DNA of 64,000 nt, from the NCBI GenBank assembly GCA_017628205.1, contig JAGBZO010000041.1, positions 1-64,000 on the forward strand, in the 5' to 3' direction. The DNA is from Duodenibacillus sp. (GTDB lineage Bacteria > Pseudomonadota > Gammaproteobacteria > Burkholderiales > Burkholderiaceae_F). The position numbers and the translations under genes were made by a program. The notes under the pieces were generated by a model that did not search any database, had not been told where the DNA came from, and was given only the letters and a program-made list of their open reading frames with translations. Shown piece after piece: positions 8,215 through 18,236 of the stretch (the stretch's first letter is position 1; each line of letters starts with the position of its first letter).

Positions 8215-11200
8215 GCTTGGTGTTCTCTTAAAAAATCGTGCAACGCTTTGCCCGTCGGCGTGTCCAAAACGGCAATGTCGGCGGGCGAGCCCGTGCCGAC
8301 GAGACGGCCGCCGTCGGGACCTCCCTCGGGCCCCAAGTCGATAATGTAATCGGCTTCGGCGATTACGTCCAGATTGTGTTCGACTACCAGCACCGTGTTG
8401 CCGGCGTCGACAAGTCGATGCAGGACGTGAATCAGTTTTTCGACGTCGGCCATATGCAATCCGACGGTCGGTTCGTCCAGAATGTAGAACGTCTTGGGGT
8501 TTCGGGCGTTCAATCGCATGGCGGGCGTATAGGCTTTGGCCAATTCGGTCACCAGTTTGATGCGTTGAGCCTCACCGCCCGACAGCGTGTTGGAGGGCTG
8601 TCCCAAGGTCAAATAGCCCAGACCGACGTCTTGCAACAGTTGCAACGGGTGAGCGATCCGAGGACTGGAGGCAAAGTGTTCAAGGGCCGTGTCGACGGGT
8701 AAATTCAAAACGTCGCCGATCGATTGATCTCGCCACTTCACGCTCAACGTTTCGTTGTCAAAACGCATGCCGTGGCAGGCTTCGCACGGGACTTTGACGT
8801 CCGGCAGGAAGTTCATGCTGACGGTGATTTGGCCTTGACCTTGACACATCGGGCAACGACCTTGCGCCGTATTGAAAGAAAAGCGCGTTGCCTCATACCC
8901 GCGTTCCAGAGCCTGAGGGCTCGCCGCGAACAAGGTGCGGATTTGATTGAAAAAGCCGACGTACGTTGCAGGACAAGAACGCGGCGTTTTTCCTATGGGC
9001 GTTTGGTCCACCTCAAGTACGCGCGTGACCAGATGGGCTCCGTCCAACGCGTCGCACCCGTAGACCGACAGGTCGTTTTTCGAGTCGTTCAAACGTGCGT
9101 TCAGGCTGCGCAACAGGATGTTGCGCGCCAGCGTGGATTTGCCCGATCCGCTGATGCCGGTCAATACGATCAGTCGCCCGAGAGGGAAGCGGACGTCGAT
9201 GCCTTTGAGGTTGTGCAGTCGCGCGCCTTTGAGGAACAAGCTTTCCGTTTCGTCGGTGACGGGGCGTCGAGCCTTGCCGGTGTGTCGCAGGGGGTGAGCC
9301 AGCAATCGGCCCGTAACGCTTTCGGGCGTATTCATGATGTCCGACAAGGCGCCTTGCGCCACCAAGGTGCCGCCTCGAACCCCGGCGCCCGGGCCGATGT
9401 CGATAATGTGATCCGAGCGACGAATGGTGTCTTCGTCGTGTTCAACGACCAGGACGGTATTGCCCTTGTTTTTCAAGTTGATCAACGTGGAGACGAGACG
9501 TTGATTGTCGCGGGGGTGCAACCCGATGGTCGGTTCGTCAAGAACATAGCAAACGCCCTGCAGGTTGCTGCCCAACTGGGCGGCCAAACGAATGCGTTGC
9601 GCTTCGCCGCCGGACAGGCTCGGCGCGTCGCGATCAAGGGCAAGATAGCCCAGGCCGACCTCTTTGAGGAACTGCAAGCGGGAAACGATCTCTTTGAGTG
9701 CGTCTTCGCCGATCGCTTTCTCGCGTCCTTCAAGCTCGATCCGTTGCATGGCCGTCAGACAGTCGTCGACAGACAGTTGCGTCGTGTCGCAAATGGATCG
9801 GTCGTGGAAAAGAACGGAACGGGCGATTTCGTTAAGGCGAAGGCCGTCGCAGTCGGGGCAAACGGCGTCCTCGACAAGCTCGTCGTTCCATTCGGCTTCT
9901 TCTCCTGTTTGCTGTTCGTCAAATCCCTTGAGCAGGCGACCGGTGCCGAAACACGTCGGGCACCAACCGAGCTTGCTGTTATAGGAAAACAGGCGGGGAT
10001 CGGGCTCGGGGAAACTGGTCAAACAGTGAGGACAGGCACGTTTCGTGGAATACGTTTCTTGGCCGCCGTCGCTTGTATCGTCGCACGCGTTCAGCGACTG
10101 AGTTCCCCACAAAAGGGTCAACAGACCATGACCGTGAAAGAGCGCTTCGTTGACGTAGCGTCTCACGATCGGCTCCGACTCCGGCGTGATGGTCAGGGTG
10201 TGGACGGGACTTTCGATCGTGTGTTCCTTATAACGGGCCAATGCCGGGAAGGGGTGTGTAGGCACCCAGTGACCGTCGACGCGCAGGTGGGTGATGCCGC
10301 GCTCGTGAGAGGTTTTGGCCAATTCCGTATAGATGCCTTTGCGTGCGACGACAACGGGAGCGGCCAACGTGACCGTTTGATTCATCCACCGCTTCATGAT
10401 GTCGGCCACGATGACGTCCGTACTTTGAACGTGAACTTCGACACGGCATTTCGGACAGTGCTGAACACCCAACTTGACATAAAGCAGACGCAGGAAATGC
10501 TGTATTTCGGTCAAGGTCGCCACGGTGGATTTGCGACCGCCGCGGCTCGTTCGCTGTTCGATGGCGACGGTCGGAGCAATGCCGACGACGGCTTCGACGT
10601 CGGCCTTGACGCCGGGCTGGATGATGGAGCGGGCGTAGGCGTTCAAACTTTCCAAATACCGGCGCTGTCCTTCGGAGAAAATCACGCCGAAGGCCAAGGA
10701 GGATTTGCCGGAGCCCGACACGCCGGTCACGGTCGTCAAGGTATTTTTCGGAACGATGGCGTTAATCGACCGCAAATTGTGTTCTTTTGCGCCGAAAACG
10801 CCTAAATCGCCGTTTTTTGCATGGCGCCAGACGCTTTGCAACGAGCGCCCCGGCGAGGGGATGGCGTCCGCCCGAGCGAACAGACCTTGCATCGGTTCGC
10901 CGCGTACGTAAGCCGACAAGGCGCGGGCGGTGTAGGTGTCGGCGCGTTGAACGAAGGCGTCGGGCGTGCCGACGCCGACGATGCGTCCGCCTTCGTCTCC
11001 GCCTTCCGGTCCCAGATCGATCAACCAGTCGCTGGCCGCCATAACGTCCAGATTGTGCTCGACGACAATGACGGTGTGACCGAGTCGAACCAAGCGACGC
11101 AACGTCTTGAGCAACAAGGCGATGTCGGAAAAGTGCAACCCGGTCGTCGGTTCGTCCAGGATGTAGAGCCGACGGTGGGAAGACGATTTGGCGCTTTCGG

Positions 11201-13859
11201 CCAATTGGCCGGCCAGTTTGAGGCGCTGGGCTTCGCCGCCCGACAGCGTCGGTACGGGTTGCCCGAGCTTGACATACCCCAGCCCGACGTCAGCGAGCGC
11301 CTGCAATTTGTTCGTTACTTTTTTCTGGCCGACGAAATAGGCCATGGCCTCGTCGACCGTCATGTCCAGAACGTCGGCGATGTTTTTCGGCCCTCGGCCG
11401 TCCAGATTGATCGTGACTTCCAACAATTCGGATCGATAGCGCGAGCCGTTGCAGTCGGGACAACGCAGATAGACGTCGCTGAGAAACTGCATTTCGACGC
11501 GTTCGAATCCGGCACCCTGACAGGTCGGGCAGCGGCCGTTGCCCGAGTTAAAGCCGAAGTCGCCCGCCGTATAACCGCGTGCTTGAGCGGACGCGGTTTC
11601 GGAAAAGAGTTGCCGAATTGGAGTGAACGCATCCACGTAAATGACGGGGTTGGAGCGGGAGGTTTTGCCGATGGCCGACTGGTCGATGAAGCAGACGTCG
11701 GAAATTCGATCCAACCCCTCGATGTCGGTATAGCGGCCTTGGGGAGACGGGCGACCGAAATGTCGTTCGACGGCGGGAAACAGGATGTCCGAAATGAGCG
11801 ACGATTTGCCCGAGCCGGACACGCCGGTCACGCATGTCAACGCTCCCAGGGGAAAACGGGCGGTGACGTGTTGCAAGTTGTGTTGCGCGGCACCTTTGAT
11901 CGTAATGCAGGGGTGTCCTGACAGATCATCGGGAAGAGGGGTCTTCGGGCAGGAGACTGGGTCGATGACGGAACGCTTGCCCGACAGATACAAGCCGGTC
12001 AAATGCGAATCGGATCGAATTTGCTCGGGCGTTCCGTCGAACATGACGGCGCCGCCGTTGCTGCCGGCGGCCGGCCCCATGTCAATGATGCGGTCCGCGC
12101 ACGTCATCATTTGCGGGTCGTGTTCGACGACGACCAGCGTGTTGCCGGCGTTGCGCAAGTTGAGCATGATCGCGTTGATGCGATCGATGTCGCGCGGATG
12201 CAGGCCGATGGAAGGTTCGTCCAAGACGAACAGCGTGTTGACCAAATTACTCCCGAGGGCCGTGGTAAGGTTGACGCGTTGCACTTCGCCCCCCGAAAGA
12301 GTGCGACTTTGTCGATCCAACGTCAAATACCCCAGTCCGACGTGCTTCAAATAGTTGATGCGACGGCGAATTTCCCGAATCACCAGCAAACCGGCTTCGT
12401 CGGTCGTTTCATTTTGCAGCGCCTCGAAAAAGAGATCGAGTTGAGCGACGGGCAGAAGCATCAGATCGTGAATCGTCAGGCCCGGCAAGGTCTCCAACCG
12501 CTCGGGAGTGCACGTGACGGAACGGGGGACGAAGCGGCGATAGGGCGTTTGCATTCGATCGACGCCCAAACCGATGCGCGCGCACTCGGACGAGCCGACG
12601 CGCCACCACAGGCCCTCGGGTTTGAGGCGCGCGCCTTGACATGTTTTGCACGTGCAATACGTTCGGTACCGAGACAGCATCACCCGAACGTGCATTTTGT
12701 ACGCTTTGGATTCCAGATAATCGAAATAGTGTCGGATGCCGTACCACTGACGGGACCACTTGCCGGACCATTTCGGCTCGCCTTCAACGACCCAGCGACG
12801 CTCTTCTTCCGTCAATTCGTCAAACGGGACGTCGGTTCGAATGTTGTCTCGTTTGGCGTAACGCATCATTTCCGTTTGACATTCGGCGCTAGCTCCGCTG
12901 CCTTGCCACGGTTTGACGCAGCCTTGGGCCAACGACAAGGTCTTGTCCGGGATGACCAGATCGAGATCCAATTCGATGGTGCGGCCGAACCCGCGGCAGG
13001 TGGGGCAGGCTCCGACAGCCGAATTGAAACTGAAAAGCGATCCGCTGGCGGGCGTAAAAGAGCGTTCGCAGTCCGGGCAAACGAAGCCCTTGGCATAGTG
13101 GATGGTTTCGTAATGATCGGGCGCGACTTCGACGTGCGCTTGCATGCGATGACGATAGGCGTCTTTGCCCAACTCAAGCGCTTTTTCAATGGCTTCCACG
13201 GCTCGGGAATCATCCGCACGTTTTAGGCGGAATCTGTCGACCGTCACGGCCAGAACGGACGCGTCGGGGCGTTGCGTTTCCATGTGGATGCGCGTGAAGC
13301 CTTGAGCGGACAGTGATTGTTCGACCAGGGCGCGATCGAGTGTGTTCGGAACGAGCACGTTGAACGTGATGACGATCTTGGGATTGTCAAGGCGTGCCGT
13401 TTTGGCCTGAATGTCTTGCCATATGTCCGAGGCGGACATCTCGTGCACGTGTCGGCCGCAAGACGGGCAATAAAGTTTGCCGAGACGTTCAAACAACAAC
13501 TTCAGATGGTCGTTGAGTTCGGTCATGGTGCCGACAGTAGAGCGCGACGTACGAATGCCGGCCGATTGATTGATGGCGATGGCCGGAGGAACGCCTTCGA
13601 TTTTGTCTACTTTGGGACGATCGCAACGATCGAGGAATTGACGCGCATACGGACTGAACGTCTCAACATAGCGGCGTTGACCTTCGGCATAAAGCGTATC
13701 GAAGGCTAACGAGCTTTTGCCCGAGCCGGATGGGCCTGTGATAACGGTGAGCGTCCCCGGAACAAAGTCGAGATCCAGGTTGCGCAAGTTGTTTTGTCGT
13801 GCCCCGCGAATGCGAATGGCGGGGTGATCGTTGGATGAACGGGTATCGGTTAGGCGCAT
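8211..13859 (-). CDS. uvrA: Double-length UvrA-family ATPase (tandem fusion)
   Basis: 1882 residues, about twice a normal UvrA (940). Two complete UvrA-like halves are joined near residue 1015. There are four Walker A motifs (GPSGSGKSS near 43, GVSGSGKSS near 683 and 1050, GISGSGKST near 1571) and four LSGGE signatures (near 523, 873, 1416, 1760). Each is followed by a LDEPTxGLH-type Walker B. CxxC zinc pairs occur in each half, including CPDC/CPTC and CPTC/CPDC in the first and CPMC/CEAC near the end. UvrA dimers detect bulky DNA lesions; this chain could act as a built-in pseudo-dimer. Such long paralogues occur in some proteobacteria. No ordinary uvrA is seen in this window. The role in repair is inferred. 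Confidence 0.93.
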   Translation of the reverse strand: MRLTDTRSSNDHPAIRIRGARQNNLRNLDLDFVPGTLTVITGPSGSGKSSLAFDTLYAEGQRRYVETFSPYARQFLDRCDRPKVDKIEGVPPAIAINQSAGIRTSRSTVGTMTELNDHLKLLFERLGKLYCPSCGRHVHEMSASDIWQDIQAKTARLDNPKIVITFNVLVPNTLDRALVEQSLSAQGFTRIHMETQRPDASVLAVTVDRFRLKRADDSRAVEAIEKALELGKDAYRHRMQAHVEVAPDHYETIHYAKGFVCPDCERSFTPASGSLFSFNSAVGACPTCRGFGRTIELDLDLVIPDKTLSLAQGCVKPWQGSGASAECQTEMMRYAKRDNIRTDVPFDELTEEERRWVVEGEPKWSGKWSRQWYGIRHYFDYLESKAYKMHVRVMLSRYRTYCTCKTCQGARLKPEGLWWRVGSSECARIGLGVDRMQTPYRRFVPRSVTCTPERLETLPGLTIHDLMLLPVAQLDLFFEALQNETTDEAGLLVIREIRRRINYLKHVGLGYLTLDRQSRTLSGGEVQRVNLTTALGSNLVNTLFVLDEPSIGLHPRDIDRINAIMLNLRNAGNTLVVVEHDPQMMTCADRIIDMGPAAGSNGGAVMFDGTPEQIRSDSHLTGLYLSGKRSVIDPVSCPKTPLPDDLSGHPCITIKGAAQHNLQHVTARFPLGALTCVTGVSGSGKSSLISDILFPAVERHFGRPSPQGRYTDIEGLDRISDVCFIDQSAIGKTSRSNPVIYVDAFTPIRQLFSETASAQARGYTAGDFGFNSGNGRCPTCQGAGFERVEMQFLSDVYLRCPDCNGSRYRSELLEVTINLDGRGPKNIADVLDMTVDEAMAYFVGQKKVTNKLQALADVGLGYVKLGQPVPTLSGGEAQRLKLAGQLAESAKSSSHRRLYILDEPTTGLHFSDIALLLKTLRRLVRLGHTVIVVEHNLDVMAASDWLIDLGPEGGDEGGRIVGVGTPDAFVQRADTYTARALSAYVRGEPMQGLFARADAIPSPGRSLQSVWRHAKNGDLGVFGAKEHNLRSINAIVPKNTLTTVTGVSGSGKSSLAFGVIFSEGQRRYLESLNAYARSIIQPGVKADVEAVVGIAPTVAIEQRTSRGGRKSTVATLTEIQHFLRLLYVKLGVQHCPKCRVEVHVQSTDVIVADIMKRWMNQTVTLAAPVVVARKGIYTELAKTSHERGITHLRVDGHWVPTHPFPALARYKEHTIESPVHTLTITPESEPIVRRYVNEALFHGHGLLTLLWGTQSLNACDDTSDGGQETYSTKRACPHCLTSFPEPDPRLFSYNSKLGWCPTCFGTGRLLKGFDEQQTGEEAEWNDELVEDAVCPDCDGLRLNEIARSVLFHDRSICDTTQLSVDDCLTAMQRIELEGREKAIGEDALKEIVSRLQFLKEVGLGYLALDRDAPSLSGGEAQRIRLAAQLGSNLQGVCYVLDEPTIGLHPRDNQRLVSTLINLKNKGNTVLVVEHDEDTIRRSDHIIDIGPGAGVRGGTLVAQGALSDIMNTPESVTGRLLAHPLRHTGKARRPVTDETESLFLKGARLHNLKGIDVRFPLGRLIVLTGISGSGKSTLARNILLRSLNARLNDSKNDLSVYGCDALDGAHLVTRVLEVDQTPIGKTPRSCPATYVGFFNQIRTLFAASPQALERGYEATRFSFNTAQGRCPMCQGQGQITVSMNFLPDVKVPCEACHGMRFDNETLSVKWRDQSIGDVLNLPVDTALEHFASSPRIAHPLQLLQDVGLGYLTLGQPSNTLSGGEAQRIKLVTELAKAYTPAMRLNARNPKTFYILDEPTVGLHMADVEKLIHVLHRLVDAGNTVLVVEHNLDVIAEADYIIDLGPEGGPDGGRLVGTGSPADIAVLDTPTGKALHDFLREHQA

Positions 13860-13940
13860 GCGATTTACAAGAAAAACGGTCTTTTCCTGATTGTAAATGG
13901 CATACGCCCAATGCAGAAGCTATCGGGACGATAGGACGTC

Positions 13941-14768
13941 TTAGCCGAAGTGCTTCGGGTCGGCCCACATCGGACAGTCTTCTTGGACGAGCTCCATGGT
14001 TTCGATGTTCAAGGCCGTCAGTTTGTTTCCCCAAAGAGCGCCCGTATCGATGCAAACGGTGTTGTTGCTCGATTGCAAGCCGGCCAAGGACCAGTGGCCG
14101 AAACAAATGGTTTTATTGACTTTTCGGGGCAGTTCAAACCAAGGCAAAAGGCCTTCGGGCGCCGCGTTCGGGCCGCCCTTGCAGGCGAATTCGAGCAAGC
14201 CGTTCGAATCGATGAAGCGCATGCGCGTCAGCCCGTTGAAGATGGCGCGTCTGCGGGCGCCGCCGCGAATGCCCGCATAGTACACGTCGTTGCCGTACAT
14301 ATGCTTCAAATAGCGCTTCCATTTGGGGCCGCTCAACTTGTCGTGCGCCTCTTTGGCGAGACGCTTGGCGCGTTTGAGGGACCACGTCGGCGGGATGCCC
14401 GCATGGACGAAAACCATATTCGGCGTGTCGATAAGCAGCGGTTGACCGCGTAACCAATCGATCAGTTCGTCGCGATCCGATGCGTCGAGAATTTCTCCGA
14501 TCGTGTCCTTTCGGCTCGGCTTGCCGTGACCGGCCGCGCAAGCAAGTAAATGCAAATCGTGATTGCCCAGAACGACTCGGGCGCGACCGTTTTCGGCCAG
14601 CTCTTTGACGCGGCGAAGCGTCGCCAAGGATTGAGGACCGCGATTGACGAGATCCCCGATGAACAGCAGGCGACAGTCTTCAGGGAGTTTTGTCAGAAGA
14701 CTGTTCAAGCTTTCCAGGCACCCTTGAAGGTCTCCGATGGCGTAAGTGCTTTCGATATGCTGGCTCAT
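13941..14768 (-). CDS. apaH: Symmetrical diadenosine tetraphosphatase ApaH
   Basis: 275 residues, the family length. Metallophosphatase motifs are in order: AIGDLQG (GDxxG), [10 protein letters not shown] (GDxVDRG type), [10 protein letters not shown] (GNHE/D), and HAGIPP. It hydrolyses Ap4A to two ADP and also removes NpnN caps from RNA. It is divergent from galU across a 90-base gap holding both promoters. No terminator is evident between its stop and the divergently oriented start of the UvrA-family gene. Confidence 0.95.
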   Translation of the reverse strand: MSQHIESTYAIGDLQGCLESLNSLLTKLPEDCRLLFIGDLVNRGPQSLATLRRVKELAENGRARVVLGNHDLHLLACAAGHGKPSRKDTIGEILDASDRDELIDWLRGQPLLIDTPNMVFVHAGIPPTWSLKRAKRLAKEAHDKLSGPKWKRYLKHMYGNDVYYAGIRGGARRRAIFNGLTRMRFIDSNGLLEFACKGGPNAAPEGLLPWFELPRKVNKTICFGHWSLAGLQSSNNTVCIDTGALWGNKLTALNIETMELVQEDCPMWADPKHFG

Positions 14769-14858
14769 AAAAGGCTACAATTAAAAGGATGTGCGGAGCG
14801 TTATTGTAGAGGCAATTTGTGCTCCGAGAAGATCAGTGAAGCGTTTTGGAGTGACGAT

Positions 14859-15695
14859 ATGAAGCCTGTTCGAAAGGTTGTTTTCCCCGTAGCCGGTTTG
14901 GGTACTCGTTTTCTGCCCGCGACCAAGGCCATGCCCAAGGAAATGTTGCCGGTAGTCGATAAGCCTTTGATTCAGTACGCCGTTGAGGAAGCGGCGGCCG
15001 CTGGTGTAACGGACATGATCTTTATTACCGGACGCTACAAGCGTGCCATCGAGGATCACTTTGACAAGAGCCCCGAACTGGAAGCGGATTTGCTGCACAA
15101 GGAAAAGATGGAGTTGTTGGATCTGGTGCATTCGATCACCCCGCGCGGCGTCAATTTCATCTACATCCGTCAGCCCGAGCCGTTGGGGTTGGGACATGCC
15201 GTAATGTGCGCTCAACCCGTGGTCGGTGACGAGCCGTTCGGTGTGATTTTGGCCGACGATTTGATTTATTCCCAGCAACCGGCGATGGGGCAGTTGATCG
15301 AGGTCCGCGAAAAGGCCGGCGGCGGCAATGTATTGGCCGTACAAAATGTCGCGCCTTTGGAAACGAAAAAGTACGGCATTGTCGGCGTCAAGGAAGATTT
15401 GGGAACAACGTCTTTGGTCAACGCCATTGTCGAGAAGCCCGATCCGCAGGATGCGCCCTCGACCATGGCCGTAATCGGTCGCTACGTACTCGAGCCGGAA
15501 GTCTTTGAAGCGTTGCGCCATGTTCAGCGCGGCGTGGGCGGGGAGATTCAGTTGACCGATGCGATCAGCGCTTGCCTGACGACGACGCCTACGTACGCCC
15601 ATCGTTTTGACGGCATTCGTTTTGACTGCGGCAATAAGCAAGGGTTCTTGTCCGCCACGGCTCATTACGCTCGTTTGGCCGGTTACGAGTTCTAA
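14859..15695 (+). CDS. galU: UTP-glucose-1-phosphate uridylyltransferase GalU
   Basis: 278 residues. [32 protein letters not shown] is the nucleotide-binding signature (only partly quoted here as the [11 protein letters not shown] core). It also has ADDLIY for metal binding and the FDCGNKQG C-terminal motif. It makes UDP-glucose for envelope polysaccharides. ATG 14859 follows TTTTGGAGTG, a good ribosome binding site. The open frame begins much earlier (14550) but that part shadows apaH. Confidence 0.96.
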   Translation: MKPVRKVVFPVAGLGTRFLPATKAMPKEMLPVVDKPLIQYAVEEAAAAGVTDMIFITGRYKRAIEDHFDKSPELEADLLHKEKMELLDLVHSITPRGVNFIYIRQPEPLGLGHAVMCAQPVVGDEPFGVILADDLIYSQQPAMGQLIEVREKAGGGNVLAVQNVAPLETKKYGIVGVKEDLGTTSLVNAIVEKPDPQDAPSTMAVIGRYVLEPEVFEALRHVQRGVGGEIQLTDAISACLTTTPTYAHRFDGIRFDCGNKQGFLSATAHYARLAGYEF

Positions 15696-15699
15696 AAAG

Positions 15700-15729
15700 A
15701 CGCTATGCCGCACGAGTGCGGCATAGCGT
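15700..15729. terminator. Terminator between galU and rfaE2
   Basis: Perfect 13-bp stem (15700-15712 with 15717-15729) around CGAG. On the minus strand it is followed by CTTTTTA, so it should stop rfaE2 transcription. On the plus strand it lacks a T run, so its action on galU is less sure. Confidence 0.8.
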
Positions 15730-15754
15730 GATGTATCGCAAGGTGCGCGGACCG

Positions 15755-16249
15755 TTATTGGCCGCGCACTTTTTTCAGCAGAGCTGTCGTGGAGCGTTCG
15801 TGCTCGAACGTCACGGTGACCGTTTTCCCGCCCCATGTAGCAACGAGAGCGGCTTCGGGCAGGTCTTCGATACGGTAGTCCCCGCCTTTGACATAAATGT
15901 CCGGTCGCGCTTGTTCGATGACATCGAGAGGGACTTTGTTTTCGAAGACGACGACCAAGTCGACGCTTTCCAGTCCGGCCAGAACGCAGGCGCGATCGTT
16001 TTGCGAGTTGATCGGGCGATCATCTCCTTTGCCCAACATTTTTACGGACGCATCGGAATTGACGGCAACGATCAGGCTGCCTCCGAGTTGTCGGGCCTGA
16101 GCAAGGTAAGTGACGTGCCCGCGGTGCAAGATGTCGAAGACGCCGTTGGTCATGACGACGGGTTTGGGCAGTTGTGCGGCTCGGTCGGTCAGCCGGTCGA
16201 CCGAAACGATTTTTTGCTCGAAAGGCGGCGGGGGCAAACGTGTGGACAT
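15755..16249 (-). CDS. rfaE2: Heptose-1-phosphate adenylyltransferase (HldE C-terminal type)
   Basis: 164 residues from the chosen ATG. It has the nucleotidyltransferase signature TNGVFDILHRGHV (GxFDxxHxGH) and the family motifs VAVNSDASVK, GDDRPI and YVKGGDY. It makes ADP-heptose for the lipopolysaccharide inner core. It is a stand-alone protein, as in betaproteobacteria, where the kinase (RfaE1) is encoded separately. An in-frame ATG at 16282 and one at 16336 exist, but homologues begin close to the chosen methionine. Confidence 0.9.
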   Translation of the reverse strand: MSTRLPPPPFEQKIVSVDRLTDRAAQLPKPVVMTNGVFDILHRGHVTYLAQARQLGGSLIVAVNSDASVKMLGKGDDRPINSQNDRACVLAGLESVDLVVVFENKVPLDVIEQARPDIYVKGGDYRIEDLPEAALVATWGGKTVTVTFEHERSTTALLKKVRGQ

Positions 16250-16397
16250 GGTCGATTGCGATAAAAAAGATGACGTTAACATCCTAACAGAAAGCGGGGG
16301 CGATAAATTTTTTTTGCTGAGCAAAAAATAAAACACAATAAAAACAGTGGGATAGCGTGTTTTTCTATGAAAAGTTTAAAAAATAAAGCAAGATGGT

Positions 16398-16426
16398 TTG
16401 CAATTTTTGTCGAATTAGTTTATAGT
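16398..16426 (+). promoter_or_regulatory. Likely sigma70 promoter of the tRNA cluster
   Basis: TTGCAA (16398-16403), a 17-base spacer and TATAGT (16421-16426) lie in an AT-rich region, 12 bases before the first tRNA. Confidence 0.55.
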
Positions 16427-16438
16427 TCCAAACTCTTC

Positions 16439-16514
<76 letters not shown>

Positions 16515-16523
16515 AAGAATTTA

Positions 16524-16599
16524 GTCCCTATCGTCTAGAGGCCTAGGACACAACCCTTTCACGGTTGGTACAGGGGTTCGAATCCCCTTAGGGACGCCA
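16524..16599 (+). tRNA. tRNA-Glu(TTC), copy 1
   Basis: 76 bases with encoded CCA. The stem CAACC/GGTTG encloses CTTTCAC, giving anticodon TTC. The GTCCC acceptor and standard T arm (GGTTCGAATCC) are present. Confidence 0.97.
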
Positions 16600-16619
16600 A
16601 ACAATTTGAAAGAATACCT

Positions 16620-16695
<76 letters not shown>

Positions 16696-16702
16696 AGTAT
16701 TG

Positions 16703-16778
16703 GTCCCTATCGTCTAGAGGCCTAGGACACAACCCTTTCACGGTTGGTACAGGGGTTCGAATCCCCTTAGGGACGCCA
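16703..16778 (+). tRNA. tRNA-Glu(TTC), copy 2
   Basis: Identical over all 76 bases to the copy at 16524. The Ala-Glu spacer is 7 bases here and 9 in the first pair. Confidence 0.97.
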
Positions 16779-16782
16779 ATTC

Positions 16783-16817
16783 AAAGCCCGCTGGATTTCC
16801 AGTGGGCTTTTGTTTTT
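16783..16817 (+). terminator. tRNA cluster terminator
   Basis: AAAGCCC-G-CTGGA pairs with TCCAG-T-GGGCTTT and is followed by TGTTTTTG. Confidence 0.85.
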
Positions 16818-16860
16818 GCCATTGAGCGTCGTGGAGCCGGAGCAGATCGTTTTTTCGACG

Positions 16861-16891
16861 CAAAAAAAACCGCGGTCGAAACCGCGGTTGG
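16861..16891 (-). terminator. hpf terminator
   Basis: AACCGCGGT and ACCGCGGTT pair around CGAA. The plus-strand A run at 16862-16869 gives a T run after the stem on the minus strand. Confidence 0.85.
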
Positions 16892-16907
16892 GCAAGACTA
16901 TACTTGA

Positions 16908-17207
16908 TTAATGGGCGTGACGCTTGTCGTGTTCGTCTTTAACCAAGCGGCGAACCGTATCGAAAACCTTGTTGATGGCTTGCATTGCATCGGGATCGTT
17001 TTCGGTAGCGATCAATTCGCGGTGACCGCCGACACGAACGTCGAGCTTTACGGAAAATTCGCCTACGCCTTGATGTCCGACCTTGGAGATGGTGGCCTTG
17101 CATTCAGTCAGGGTATTATCGAATCGCTTCAGGGCTTCAAAGCGTTCGGCGATGTCAGCTTCGGCTGCCGGGGAACGATCGACACCATGGAAAATGACCT
17201 GCAACAT
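16908..17207 (-). CDS. hpf: Ribosome hibernation promoting factor (short HPF/RaiA family)
   Basis: 99 residues. It has the HPF fold pattern: first strand MLQVIFHGVDRS, helix EADIAERFEALKRF, strands CKATISK and FSVKLDVRVGG, and the C-terminal helix DAMQAINKVFDTVRRLVKDEHDKR. It binds the 30S decoding region and helps form inactive ribosome dimers in stationary phase. The open frame extends to 17312, but ATG 17207 follows GAAAGAGAGG and fits the family start. It lacks the long-form C-terminal dimerisation domain. Confidence 0.9.
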   Translation of the reverse strand: MLQVIFHGVDRSPAAEADIAERFEALKRFDNTLTECKATISKVGHQGVGEFSVKLDVRVGGHRELIATENDPDAMQAINKVFDTVRRLVKDEHDKRHAH

Positions 17208-17413
17208 ATGAACCTCTCTTTCTTGTTGTTGAGTCGAAGTCTTTTTTTTGAGCGGACAAAAGATTGTCCCTTGAGGACAGTTTACTCGGACAAAAGAAAA
17301 ATTTTTGTCCAAATCCGTAAAATTTTGAATCTCCCCTGATTTTGTGGGAAAAATAATTTACCGCCTGTATGGCGAATCATGTTCGTCGAAATTGTGACGA
17401 AAAGGAAATTGAA

Positions 17414-18025
17414 ATGGATCACAAGCCTTTTGATCGTTTTTCCGATAAGCCTCATCGCAGCCGTGAAGGCCGTTTCGGTGATCGCAACGATCGTTTCTCC
17501 GGTCCGCGCGGCGACCGTTTCGCCGATCGTGGCGACCGTTTTGCCGATCGCGGCGATCGCTTTGCCGACCGTGGCGAGCGTCAGGATCGTTTCGGCTCGG
17601 ATCGTCCGAAGCGTTTCTCCGATCGTCCGTTCGGTGAAAAGCGTTTTGGCGGTGACAAGCCCGGTTTCAAGAAGTTCGGTCAGCGTCGCGACAACGATCG
17701 TATGGATTTCGGCACGCGTTCCGGTCCTCGCGCAAAGGCTGTTCAGACGCGTCGTTTCTCCGATCGCGCCGCTTTCGTTCAGACGGCGACCGTTCGTTTG
17801 GACGCCGATGTGGCCAAGTATTTCAAGACGGCCGAAAGCGTTAACGAAGCCTTGCGTCAGTTGATCGCTTTGGCCGGTTTGATCAAGCCGGAAGAAAAGC
17901 AGGAACAGGTTCAGGAAGCCGCCGAGCAGCACGATGCCGACATCGTTGAAACGGATCTGGACGACGACGATCTCGACATGACGGAAGTTGTGGAAGAAGA
18001 CGCTGTCGAACCCAAGACCGAATAA
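17414..18025 (+). CDS. Arg/Gly/Asp-repeat disordered protein with BrnA-like segment
   Basis: 203 residues; I cannot name its function. Residues 1-110 are low complexity, dominated by R, D, G and F. They include three near-perfect copies of the heptad-like unit GDRFADR (around 33-53) and variants such as ERQDRF. Around residues 120-152, VRLDADVAKYFKTAESVNEALRQLI resembles the ribbon-helix-helix core of BrnA-type antitoxins (RLDxDVxxxFK...NxxLR). Only the short key positions are offered as evidence. The tail is strongly acidic (ETDLDDDDLDMTEV). ATG 17414 follows AAAGGAAA. It has its own terminator. RNA- or DNA-binding is plausible from the RG-type repeats and RHH-like core. Confidence 0.75.
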   Translation: MDHKPFDRFSDKPHRSREGRFGDRNDRFSGPRGDRFADRGDRFADRGDRFADRGERQDRFGSDRPKRFSDRPFGEKRFGGDKPGFKKFGQRRDNDRMDFGTRSGPRAKAVQTRRFSDRAAFVQTATVRLDADVAKYFKTAESVNEALRQLIALAGLIKPEEKQEQVQEAAEQHDADIVETDLDDDDLDMTEVVEEDAVEPKTE

Positions 18026-18041
18026 CCCGTCAGCGAACGCA

Positions 18042-18075
18042 AAAAAGTCGACGAGAAGATCGTCGGCTTTTTTTG
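18042..18075 (+). terminator. Terminator
   Basis: GTCGACGA pairs with TCGTCGGC around GAAGA, flanked by an A run and TTTTTTT. It ends the repeat-protein transcript. Confidence 0.85.
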
Positions 18076-18236
18076 TATCTTGAGCGGCGTTTTCTAAGGA
18101 CAAACTAAAGACGCTGGGGTACACTCTGAAAACAGTTGTTTGCCATCGGGCTGCGAGCGCAAGACGCGAGGCTCGGTCGTGAGAGCGGGTGTCTGCGAGT
18201 TCTCTTGCGGTAAAAATGCTAGGAAACGAGAAAAGT

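Noticed and set aside
8724..10805. Long open frame of 693 residues on the plus strand inside the UvrA-family gene.
   Set aside because: It is the antisense shadow of a GC-rich gene; the other strand has complete UvrA motifs throughout.
17500..17600. The repeated GATCG-rich DNA at the Arg/Asp-repeat gene as a possible CRISPR or tandem-repeat array.
   Set aside because: Repeats are about 21 bases without spacers and lie in frame inside a coding sequence.
17414..18025. Toxin-antitoxin pair based on the BrnA-like segment.
   Set aside because: No BrnT-like gene lies next to it and the protein is much longer than BrnA.
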